64,000 bases of DNA from Carposina sasakii (lineage: Eukaryota > Arthropoda > Insecta > Lepidoptera > Carposinidae), in contig CP053153.1 in the NCBI GenBank assembly GCA_014607495.2, positions 8,060,001 to 8,124,000 of the forward strand, given 5' to 3'. The notes under the pieces are model-generated. The model was not told where the DNA came from, searched no databases, and saw only the letters and a program-made list of their open reading frames with translations. The position numbers were made by a program, and so were the translations under genes. Every line of letters begins with the position of its first letter. Positions within the stretch are counted from its first letter, which is position 1. Positions 32,490-42,526 of this stretch are shown here, one piece after another.

Positions 32490-33550
32490 ATTGATCTTTG
32501 CTCCGCGAATCATTATTCTAAGGGTACAGGATTTAAAGTCTACAGTAAGATATTAGTATCTATCATCATCATGACACAGTCCGATTCATGGGGTTACTAT
32601 TTATTGGCCACAATAGATATTTGAAAAATATGTAAATTCGTCAAAATGTGGGTGGACAGCAAGTAAATTACAGATATTTATTCTTTCTTGACTAAAAACC
32701 ATTTGAATATATTTTGATTGCATACACTGGAGATTATTTATTGGTAAGGCATGCCGTCTTCCCAACATCCGTTAGATTCGTACTAATATCAGTAAGAACT
32801 AACTTCGCGTTACCATACATACGGTACCAATATAAGGGTAAGCGTGCTCAAATTTCATAAAGTGCATGTTTGCACTTCGGATTAGTTTCAGAAAAGCAAT
32901 ATGAGCGTTGACACCACTGCCCAAATAAGTGGGATAAGTTCCTCTAAGTGATTTTTTAAGCCAAGCTCTTGCAGAGCAACTGAAAAACTAAAATATATCG
33001 TATCATAGCGTTATATGAACGACAGTTGAATTTCGGATCATTGTCTTGGCTATAGCTATACTACATTGTGTAACTATTCCCCAATTTATAGAAAATATTC
33101 TCTCTATGTATTTGCTTACAGTAAAATGGACAAACAGCATAAACTGTAATACCCCTTCCTTCACCCAATATAGTGCACAATGGAGCAGTTATCGCTTTGT
33201 TCCCGGAATGTGTGCCACTCCATACACAAGTTCCTACTGGGTCATACTGGTGCGATAAAAGACAACTCCTATCCAACTTCACGTAGGCCGTTTAAATTAG
33301 TTCAGAAGCAATTTAATAATGCAATCATGTCATAAGTTTTCATTAAGTTATAGTTTTATTACGTTTTGCGCTACACTAGTGGGTATTGCATTAATTATTG
33401 TAGAATGTTTTAGAGTGTCCGAAAGGAAATTATGTTTGAACAAACACGTGGGCTTAGGTAGAGTACACACATATACACGTCTGCAGCTTGCGACTCGCCC
33501 TAATTTTCTTTAGGTACACGGTCCCCTTATTTCCTGTGGGAGTCTTAATT
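32490..33550. other. Intergenic, no feature recognised
   Basis: Open frames at 33046-33258 (plus) and 33061-33282 (minus) overlap each other and show no motif. Confidence 0.4.
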
Positions 33551-33558
33551 TATCCCGG

Positions 33559-34280
33559 AATAAAAGTTGCCTTTTTTTTTGTTTCGGGGGGAAAATGCAT
33601 TACGCATACCACCAGGGCGCAGGGGGTACCCGAGTGGTTATGTGAGACTCCCGTATAGGCTAATGAGACCCACGGTATACCCACTAAAAATCCCCCCATC
33701 TTCCTCCTCGCCGCCTTGTGACGGAGTTACGGGAACGCTTTTGCACACATCCGCGACCCCGCAGGCGGCAGCCGCCCGCAAGCGGCTCCATCGCGAAAGC
33801 CCGAAGGCCCTACACGATGGGCGCACCAGATGGTAAGGTGCGCTTCCCTCCTCGGCCTCCACTAGTACTGTAGCAGACTCCCCCCGAGACTGCTACTGGG
33901 AGGCCATGGATACCAGATAACTGGTATCCGGTGGCAGATCAGGTCTGTGGTTCTGCCACTGACCACACCTCGGCCGCAGAGGATAGGGCAAGCGGCGCAC
34001 CGCAATACCGACATGCGTCCTCCTCTGCTGTCCCACCAGTGCCGTTTCAACGGAACGCCCCGCCAGCTCGCAGGGGGTAGGGAGAGTGGCGCACCGTAAT
34101 ACCAACACGCCTCTCCCCCTGCGATCCCTCCACGGCCGCAGAAGATAGGGAGAACGGCGCTCCTCTTCTTCTGCATCTTCTGCTGCATTCCGCAGCGGAC
34201 TTGTTCAGCCCGTGGGAGCGCCCTCCTCGGGCCAGCTGGCGGGCAACCATCGGGGGGGGGGGGGGAATAAAAGTTGCCTT
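33559..34280 (-). mobile_element. Young GC-rich retroposon with perfect target duplication
   Basis: The direct repeat AATAAAAGTTGCC (33559-33571 and 34266-34278, 15 bp if the following TT is counted) flanks about 690 bp of GC-rich DNA. A T-run follows the left copy (33572-33580) and a run of 14 G (34252-34265) precedes the right copy. The element therefore reads on the minus strand, starting with poly-C and ending with poly-A. Inside, a unit of about 65-70 bp is repeated up to three times (around 33960, 34065 and 34130: 'gccgcagaggatagggcaag' type text). Long minus-strand frames exist but show no known domain. This resembles a non-autonomous or internally deleted LINE with 5' tandem repeats. 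Confidence 0.8.
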
Positions 34281-34559
34281 GCCCCAACAGGGTGTAAGGT
34301 TAATACTTTGAGGTGAGAACTGGACCATGACTTCCAATGATTTAAGGTCCGAAACGCAATATAGGTGTATTTTTGTTATGATTTAACCATATAATTAACT
34401 CTTTGCCACTGGTCCTAATTCCGTATTTAAAAACAGAAATATGGTTTGCAAATATAATGTTAATCAAGATCCAGAAACTATCTTCATTTACACCTAAGTA
34501 CATTTTTCCCATTGCATAACCATGTTTTATGGCCAGTAATCTTGTGAATAAATAATACA

Positions 34560-35105
34560 TATTTTTCCCGCAATTTCATCCGCACACGGAATGAAGCCTT
34601 TGTCCTTCTCCGTACTCCCAACTATTATGTAAAGTAAGATATTATAATAAAGAGTGAAGAGGTAACAAATAAATTAACAAACAAACTTACTTTCGCATTT
34701 GTAATATTAGTTGGGATACATATTTATTGGAATATCATGACACAAAGATATCAGCTTACCTACTCCTTCTTGACATTAAATATCTATATTAGATGTCGAC
34801 TTGCAGTCGTAGTGTCTCGTACATTACAAAATAGTAGGTAACCAGCAGTTTTGCTTACTTATTTTGTTATTTAACAATTTCGCCCTTCCTTAAACTTCCT
34901 CTTGTATGCTCTTTATAAGTTACTAGCCGTAGCCCGCGACTTCGTCCTCGTGAACTATCGAATTTACCTAGTCTATGCCCCTTTCTCAATTAGTATAAGT
35001 GAGTCAATTTTCTAGAAGATTGATTCAGTAAATAATGCGCGAATTTGTTTGTTTGTAACAAAACAAACTTATTTTAATATTTTTAATATTAGTTGGGAGT
35101 ACACA
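34560..35105. mobile_element. Decayed RTE/SINE-type fragments
   Basis: It contains 'actagccgtagcccgcgact' (34922-34941) and two copies of an 'acaaacttactttcgcattt'/'aatattagttggga' type tail. These phrases are common in lepidopteran RTE-derived repeats. Confidence 0.5.
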
Positions 35106-35106
35106 C

Positions 35107-35220
35107 ACAGGTCGATTCCGGCAGTCACACTTAAACCTAAAACTAATCTTAGTCTGATCTGTCTCTCTCCGTTCTTTACATAAATGGCTGAGAGAGAAAA
35201 GGACAGGTAGTACTAATTTT
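35107..35220. mobile_element. Small MITE, copy 1
   Basis: It starts 'ggtcgattccggcagtcaca' and contains 'tctctccgttctttacataa' and 'gagaaaaggacaggtagtac'. The same order of phrases recurs at 40339-40500. Confidence 0.6.
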
Positions 35221-35221
35221 A

Positions 35222-35315
35222 CCGGAACCTATTGCAGTCCACTGGTGGATGTATGCTTCTCCTAGAGCATCCCACAAGGCTACTGCCATAAGGGGGTTTT
35301 ATTCATAGTTAGGAC
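35222..35315 (-). mobile_element. RTE-type LINE 3' end, short copy
   Basis: It has 'attgcagtccactggtggat' and 'catcccacaaggctactgcc' on the plus strand, abutting the MITE to its left. Confidence 0.65.
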
Positions 35316-35319
35316 CATT

Positions 35320-35925
35320 CGTTGGGATTACGTACGCTCTATTGTAGGTTTTAACATTTGCAATGTTTGTTATTTTTTAATTCCAAACAATAAAGTTTTA
35401 ACTTTTAAAATACCAAGTTCTTGGGTACAAGATCTCGTATACTAAATTGAAAAAAAAAACTTTATGCTTTTTAATAATAATAATAATTATGCTTTATTGT
35501 TGGTCGTTATGGTTGTTATTTATATTTATATTGGGTAAAACACATTATCGTTTGGTTCTATTAAGATGGCGTATCTCTTAATTTGTTAGGAAGACCAAAG
35601 AAATAGCAGAGTTGGCGTGTGGACTCAACTTGGTGTTATTACGAAACCGTGTCTATTTAAAATTACTCTGTTTAAAGTAACTGTTTAAGCTAAAAAAATT
35701 GTAAATTTTTAGCTTAAACGATGTTTGAATTATTTTATAATAATACGGTACCTATATCTTTGCACATACAAAAATATTTTTCATCTTGTATACTTAACTG
35801 TATCTTATTTTTTTCTCTACCTCCATACTCATATACTCGTACCATACCTATACTTCAGAATACTTCACTATCAAGTTTAGAACCTAGGTACCCACAAAGA
35901 AAACGATTTCCAATATTGTAAAAAC
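35320..35925. other. Intergenic, no feature recognised
   Basis: AT-rich DNA. The frame 35721-35921 has no motif. Confidence 0.4.
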
Positions 35926-35927
35926 AT

Positions 35928-36058
35928 TCCTGAGCTGTTTAAAAATTCTCCATATTGTAAATACCTTTTTGTTTATAGGTTTCTTTGTTGATAAGTTCTT
36001 TATAGTAGGTATTCTTATAGCTTTTCGCTTAATACCCCTTCTGTTACAGCCTGTATAT
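35928..36058. mobile_element. Partial MITE of the 22437 family
   Basis: It shares 'acattcctgagctgtttaaa' type text and the right end 'gcttttcgcttaatacccct' and 'tctgttacagcctgta' with the element at 22437-22632. Confidence 0.6.
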
Positions 36059-36334
36059 CACTCCAGTAAATTATGAAGTTTTTGAAATTTTATAGCATAT
36101 TCAAGAACAGGTGGTGGCTAGTAGGCATAAAATAAAGTTAAAACCTTGTACTGGTGTATACCCAGAAAAGTTTTCTTTGTGGTATCCCCTAAGGACACCT
36201 CTACCCTCTCATACGAGCGCGTGAGTGAAATGTGTGTCTCTACCTGTATTTCTAAACAAGTATTTATTTAAAATGTTATATATGTAGCCAAATTTTTAGT
36301 AAATTATATCAATTCGCATGTAGACTCGGCTGTG

Positions 36335-36482
36335 TTACAAAATGGGGTAGTACTGCAGGATCATTAAGCGATCCTACAGTTATGTTTAACATATCAGGGA
36401 CATGTAAATTTATCAGAGAGAATGCCCGAGTTCATTAGTCTACTCTTACGACATGCATGGCAGAAGATACAGCTGATGTATA
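36335..36482 (+). repeat. Dispersed repeat X, copy
   Basis: It has 'tactgcaggatcattaagcg', 'tatgtttaacatatcaggga' and 'cgacatgcatggcagaagat'. Confidence 0.6.
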
Positions 36483-36489
36483 ACCATCA

Positions 36490-37255
36490 ATTTATATTTT
36501 TCTATCCATTTCTTCTCATGTCCATTATTTTAATGTTGTATAAAATTGGTAAAAATAATTTAAAGATTAAACGGTATGAAAAAAGATATGGATTTTTTTA
36601 ACACAGTGATAATTACGTTTATGGTAATTAGGTACTAAGCTCATGAACAAATGAGAGGAGGAAAGAGGTAATATTTAATAATTCATGCTGTTAGAGATTT
36701 TTAAACTATTTTCTGTACATTGACACCTTTTTAAACTTTATTTTCTCTCTAAAGCTCTACAAGTTCAAAAGGTATATTTTTTGATAGCTTTTATATGACA
36801 AATGTGATGGTAAACTATTTGGCCTAGTTTCTGTTAGACGAGGCAAAGAAATGCAATTTATAAATGTAAAGCTTTTAGTACCGCATGTAGGTGTGCAGAG
36901 CAATACACATTTTGGCAAAATCTGGGTCAGGTAGTAGGTGTAAAATTAACAAATTAAAATTAATAAGTACTCGTGCGCCGTGTCTGAAATGAACTATTAG
37001 CGTACTGGGGAAGCTGTGGCAAGCCTCCTACAGGCCTGGACCAAAATCGAATGTTGCCGAGTCGCAGTGCGCGCGCAGCCCACCCGCACCCCGCATCTCC
37101 GGACGTCCATTGATGATCTTCTAAATCTCAAGTGTATGAATGCGAACATGATTTCAGTGCACCTTTTAACAGTGCATGACCGTAGCTTATTGCAAATGTA
37201 TTACAATGAAATTAGGTCGTTCTCTTGAGTCATCGAAGGTGCAATAGGTAATTAA
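36490..37255. other. AT-rich DNA upstream of the sif leader region
   Basis: A GC-richer stretch at 37015-37110 with a short open frame (37016-37228) may belong to the promoter. No recognisable product. Confidence 0.35.
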
Positions 37256-37264
37256 AGTTTAGTA

Positions 37265-37898
37265 TCATCCGAGAGGTGTGGGCGCTGTCCGCGGTGTGTA
37301 GGTCGGTAGATTTGGGCGTCGCTGCGTCTCGGCTTTCGGCGGGTGTCGGTGCGCGCGACCGGCGGCGAGGCTGTGCGCACTCAGTGTCGCCACGCACGCT
37401 TGATTCGCGACCCAGTCTGCTGTGACGTTTAGCCGAGTCGCCGGTGTCAGCCGCCAAGCCACCAGAGCTGCCGTGTGTCGCTCCGCTATATCTGCGCACT
37501 TAGCGCGCCGCTGTGGGCTCCGAGCCGCGTCGGCCCCGGCCCGGCCGAGCCCGGCAAGCCCGCGCGAGCGTCCGGCAGCTGGCCGTGTTTACAAGCTCCA
37601 TCTGCGCGCTCTCCGTCATCCGCTGCAACATATCACCCTCATTTGCTATTCAGCGCTGTGAATTTTTAACTTTGCGATCCACCGACGATACCTGGAGGTA
37701 TTTTAATGCTTATCAACCCCGATTCTCGGCAGAGAGATCGGTATTAGTGCACATTATTGTGGCGAAACGCTCCGAGCATACACATTGAAATAGAATTGTC
37801 ATAGTTCATTCGAGTGATCCCACAACTTCATAAAAATGGGTGCTAAAGGGAGCGTGGAGGCTGCTCCATTTACTGCACAAAATTGGAACAATTTCGAG
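37265..37898 (+). promoter_or_regulatory. sif: GC-rich promoter and probable 5' leader exon of sif
   Basis: Positions 37265-37660 are strongly CpG-rich. A CTCAGTG initiator-like motif lies near 37380. Two possible donors end the leader: GAG|GTATTT (37698) and GAG|GTTCGT (37899). Between them, an ATG at 37836 opens 21 codons (MGAKGSVEAAPF...NNFE). Spliced to the next exons, this frame stops soon, so it is an upstream ORF or an isoform start whose partner exon is unknown. Assignment to sif rests on strand and proximity (4.5 kb) only. Confidence 0.45.
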
Positions 37899-37899
37899 G

Positions 37900-38680
37900 T
37901 TCGTAGAATCTTTTAAATTAATTTGCACATGGAGTGTTTGTTATTCCCTCCCCTGTGAATGTCTGTATCACGACATACCTTTAAATTTATCAAATTGATC
38001 TTAACTTAAATGTCGCAGAATAATAAAAAATGCACAGTCTTGTCAAGCATGATCACACAGTTTGTTTAAATTGTTAAGTAATAAACAGATAATATAAAAA
38101 TGTGTACGTAGTCGTGACTGTGTACCTAGCGGCCACTGAAACCAAGTTCATTAGATCGATTACTTTGAGAAGATGATGCCGAGGAAACCTAAAACATTTA
38201 TTATGTAAGGCTATTTAACCATAAATATGGATGAATTACGTTCCCAAACGGTATTAATGTAGACTTATTAGTCGTTTAGATTACCCAAGCTCTATTATCT
38301 GCGACAAATCTTAGCTCTCGTAAACTGTATTTACATAGAGTTAACTGTGGCCTATGGAGACCAGTAACTAGATGCAATAGTTAGATAAACAGCTTTTATT
38401 GAAATAAAGTATCTTACTAAAATGAAGATGCTAATTATAGACTCTATTATAGAGCTCCTTTAACTTAGGTACGCACTTAGTAAATGATTGCTGGACAGAA
38501 TATTTATGTTAATAGACCTTGCAATGGGTTTCAGTTGGTTTCAAGATAAATATTTATCATTTTTAAAGGTCTTATAGATCAGCTGATGTACCTATACCTA
38601 AAAAATGTGTAAGTAATAGATAGATATCTTCTTTTACTCCATAAAAACTGCTTATATATGATATATACATACATATACAT
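37900..38680. other. Probable sif leader intron, no feature recognised
   Basis: AT-rich DNA without repeats or frames of note. Confidence 0.35.
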
Positions 38681-38684
38681 GAGG

Positions 38685-38800
38685 CTGTATTTCCGAAATG
38701 GTTAGCAAGAACTGCAGGATCATAGAGGAAATCCAATAGCACAGGGAAAGATGTCAGTGGTAAATTACTAGCATATCGCCTGAAAGGATGCCCGAGTTCA
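38685..38800 (+). repeat. Dispersed repeat X, copy
   Basis: It has 'gcaagaactgcaggatcata' and 'atatcgcctgaaaggatgcc'. Confidence 0.55.
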
Positions 38801-38809
38801 TAGCTAGGT

Positions 38810-40330
38810 ACAAGATATTATGACATTTTATTCGATTTGAAATGTAGACCGTTAGCCTAAATACTAAAAATACTTCACATAGATAGAGAGGTAATATGCG
38901 CGTTGTTATGTGGCTAGGTATTCGGTATTTATTCATGTGAAGCCAAACTTAGATGACCTACATACAGATAGACTAATCAAGTGTTAAGGCTTAATGCCAA
39001 ATGAAATAAAATACCTATAGTTTAGTGGTTTCGATATGAAATCTTATTACTTTAACAAATATTGACTTGTTTCGGTACTTTTGATTTAAAGAAATAGGTT
39101 CTAGATCGAGACGCTCAGTTGTAATTTTCTTTTAACTAGATGCATCTATTTTGTATAGAATTACGAGTATGTAGGTAGTTTGTGTTATGGGTAATCAAAT
39201 ATCTATAATATTTTATTTATTAATTAAAATTAATATTTTAATGTTAAAATATCAATTTCACCTTTGCCTACAATGTAGGCATTGAGGAATACATAGTACA
39301 TTAAATTTTTATTTACTATATTTGAAATGAAAAAAAAAACATGACTTCATCTCAACTAATATTATTTAACAGATGCATAAAAATGCTGGTATAATTAATT
39401 GCCAGTTAACCTTTTTTAATTTCTAGATAACAGGTCAGAAACGGATTGGAAAGTTAATTTCTACTCACCTAGCTAATCTACGTCAGTTATGAAGTCATCT
39501 AACATTAGCGTTAGTGTCTTCGTAATTATCAAACTATTTTATTTCTCTCATTCAGTTTCATGAAAATCTGAGGTACTTCGTTATTGGAACAGTCATTAGT
39601 TAGCACGCACGGTTTACCTCGTAAGGCTTCTAAACCACATGAAAATATGGAAGCCGTCTACTTGGATACCATTAAATTAGTTGCCCTAACTTTGCGTTTT
39701 TAGACTATTTAATCGTCTAGGCAGTTTATTAGACATAGAATTTTTCTGTATTTTTGTGAGCAGAACATTTTTTTAAAAATATGATAGTATAATTTGACAT
39801 AAATCTATTCATTACCCACCGCTTAAAACGTGTACTTTCTGTAAATAAAAGGCTGAAAACGAATCGGTTAAAACTGTAAAATTATATCTTAGTTTTATTT
39901 CATACAAGTTTTAATGCTAAAAACTAAATCATTAACTATACATTCAAAATATCCCCTAATAATAAAATAACAATCTAAATAGTTTACAAAAAAATAGTTA
40001 CGTGCTATTGACGCAAGATACTTGCAACACAGATAACGCATACGATGGTAGTTTAACCGGTTAATGTGAGGTTTTATAGACCCATCTATAGTTAACACCT
40101 CTCGTCTCTGTGATGGCTTGCTCAATCTATTTACTATGAGATTTTTATAAGCATCGCGTACAACTGATATCTTCCCTTTTAGTGTGATATTGAACTACAA
40201 TGTCCTGATAATGAAAATCTGTGCAGATTTTGGATATCTATTTTAACAAATCTTTATGCTAAAAACTCAATATAAAATCTAGTTATGGAAAGTGGTAGGT
40301 ACTTTGCCTGAAAAAAATTTGGCAACACAT
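38810..40330. other. No feature recognised
   Basis: AT-rich DNA. The minus-strand frame 39895-40125 has no motif. Confidence 0.4.
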
Positions 40331-40338
40331 TAAAGTTC

Positions 40339-40505
40339 CACTGTGGTCGATTCTGACCGTCACACATAAAATATTAACTTGCAAATTACTATGTCTGCCC
40401 CTCTCCATTCTTAATGTAAATAGCTGAGATATAAAGGGACAGGTAGAATAAATTTTTAGTTTATGTTTAAGTGTGGCGCTCAGAATCGATCACAATGTGT
40501 GATCA
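40339..40505. mobile_element. Small MITE, copy 2, with inverted ends
   Basis: The left end is 'ccactgtggtcgattctgac' plus 'cgtcacac'. The right end is the inverted 'gtgtggcgctcagaatcgat' plus 'cacaatgtg'. It is about 160 bp and related to 35107-35220. Confidence 0.7.
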
Positions 40506-40509
40506 TTAC

Positions 40510-41520
40510 TATGATCTCTCAAAAAAGATAAGCAAGAGACCTGCTGATTAATTGGGTACCATGGTACTATCAACTTTTAAAGCAGGACTCCAAAGCTAGA
40601 TGTCGCTCTGTACTGCTTATATCGGCGTCTTTCTTCAACAATGGTAACAATACCTGCTGCTTTTAGAGATAATGAAAACTTTTAGAATTAGAATCAGGTA
40701 TTTACTACATATTTTATTCAAAACTTGAATTGACATTCATAAGTACTATCTGTCAAAGGCTCGATGTTTTAATTAAACAAGTAACACACGCAGATAGACG
40801 ATTAATTTAAAATAGGCATAGCATGATGACAACATAGAGCGTGACATTTATATTGCATATAGGTATCTTAAGGTCTGCATTTAGTGTCAAGCGTATTGCC
40901 TTAGGCAAATGGTACTTACGCTAGTGAAGATTTTTGTGGTTTCAATACGAATATTACCTACGAATTAATTACTTACTTTTTACACTTTTGCAATTATTTT
41001 CATATTCTTCCAAATATGCCAAGTTAGTTTAGTGCATTTTTATTTAAATCTTGTAATTATTTAGATTTAACTGTATCTTTTGTTTGAGGGCTCATTTGAA
41101 TGTTAGAATTAATATATGTTTGTTGTTAGCTCATATCATGCATGTTCATAAACGCTTTACTATGTAAAACGAAATAAAATAAAACAAAACCTAGTTATAA
41201 CATTTATAAATAAAATATTAACTGCCAGTGAAATTCATGTTAATAAATAAACCAAACTTGATAAACAATAAAAAATGCGTTATCTACTTAAATAAAAATA
41301 CCTTAAATATTATTGCCTTATATATTAAATTTATCACTAATTAATTGGTTTTTAAAATCATCCTTTTAAATTTTTTATTTAATTCCCTTCTCAAGATCTC
41401 ACGATGTATACGGACGTCACGGAATAAACAATAGTCCTATTTTGAATCCCTAGTTAGCCCTTCCATTTTATCCCAATTTAGATTCTGTATTCTAAAATTA
41501 AAAAGCCACAGATTACACAC
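40510..41520. other. No feature recognised
   Basis: AT-rich DNA without supported features. Confidence 0.4.
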
Positions 41521-41527
41521 AGAACAG

Positions 41528-41678
41528 AGTGTCACTATCAACATGTGATTTAAATGCCTACGTGGGTTGCAGCAATCGAAGCACCACTACCGCCACGGAA
41601 CTCAGCGCTCGCAGAGCCTCAACCGCGGGCATTCCCTCTCGCGCTCCGATGGCACCTGGTGACATCACGGCACCGCGG
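41528..41678 (+). other. sif: Probable 5' UTR exon of sif
   Basis: This 151-bp GC-rich block in AT-rich DNA has an acceptor (ends ACAG, 41527) and a strong donor GTGAGT (41679). No frame through it joins the sif start codon without a stop, so it would be untranslated. It contains an ATG (41554) whose frame stays open into the next exon. Confidence 0.5.
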
Positions 41679-42378
41679 GTGAGTTATAGCTTTTTGCACT
41701 TTATTTGTATGTGACAGCAGCCTGGCATCCGTTACTTAGAAAAAAGATTAAAATATAGAGCCATTTACACGTTTGTTGTACTTACATACATGAACAAACG
41801 CAATCCAACGGAGCAAATACTGATTCCAAACTCTATTACCTCAAACGGTTTTATGGAAAATACCTTTATAGTGATGCAATCTAACAGGTAAGAAAAATGC
41901 ATGATGTAAAATTATACAAGTTTTACATTTTTGGATATAAAATCTATTAAAACATATAAGTAAAAATTTTGATTTGTTTCCAATACCTACTCATTACTAT
42001 AACGAATTTATTAAAATATTATTGGCAAATATGTACGGTTTTTATTTAAAGCTTAAGTGGCAAAGTTGGTGGTGCCTGGCGCTCCTACTTCTTAAGCCGG
42101 CTTCATACTTTGTTTTTAGAATATCGACTTACTATGTTATTAATATAAAAGGGAAATATCACTTGTTAATACAGTTACGATTTCCGAGAATAAATAAGAG
42201 TATATAAGGTAAAATCTAAAATCGTTAAAACCATCCCTGTACTTCAAGGAATACGCTAAAAAAAGAATTAGCGAAATCGGTTCAGCCGTTCTCGAGATTC
42301 GCGCTTACCAACACATTTAGCGATTCATTTTTATATTATAGATAATGTTTAAAAACTTAGTTATCATTAAAATTGTAG

Positions 42379-42526
42379 GCAACATAGCAACGTGCGCCGA
42401 ATGCGGAACGCGCACGATGGGCAACAAATTGTCCGCGTGTTCATGCGCGCCCATACTCCGCAAGGCGTATCGCTATGAGGACAGCCCGTGGCAGAACTCC
42501 AGGCGCCGCGATGGTCACCTCTTAAG
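42379..42526 (+). CDS. sif: sif coding exon 1 (start codon at 42417)
   Basis: Acceptor TTGTAG at 42373-42378, donor GTTAGT at 42527. Coding begins at 42417: [12 protein letters not shown], then [20 protein letters not shown]. Positions 42379-42416 are leader. Confidence 0.92.

Noticed and set aside
33611..33700. tRNA-like phrase (ggtacccgagtggttatg) in the retroposon
   Set aside because: It resembles a tRNA arm, but no matching B box or cloverleaf follows, and the element is oriented on the other strand.
33862..34337. Long minus-strand frames (up to 141 codons) in the GC-rich retroposon
   Set aside because: Several frames overlap because the segment is GC-rich with few stops. They cross the G-run and the target duplication, and contain no recognised domain.
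37230..37788. Several overlapping frames on both strands in the GC-rich sif leader
   Set aside because: They are artefacts of high GC. No frame continues through a supported splice site into sif.
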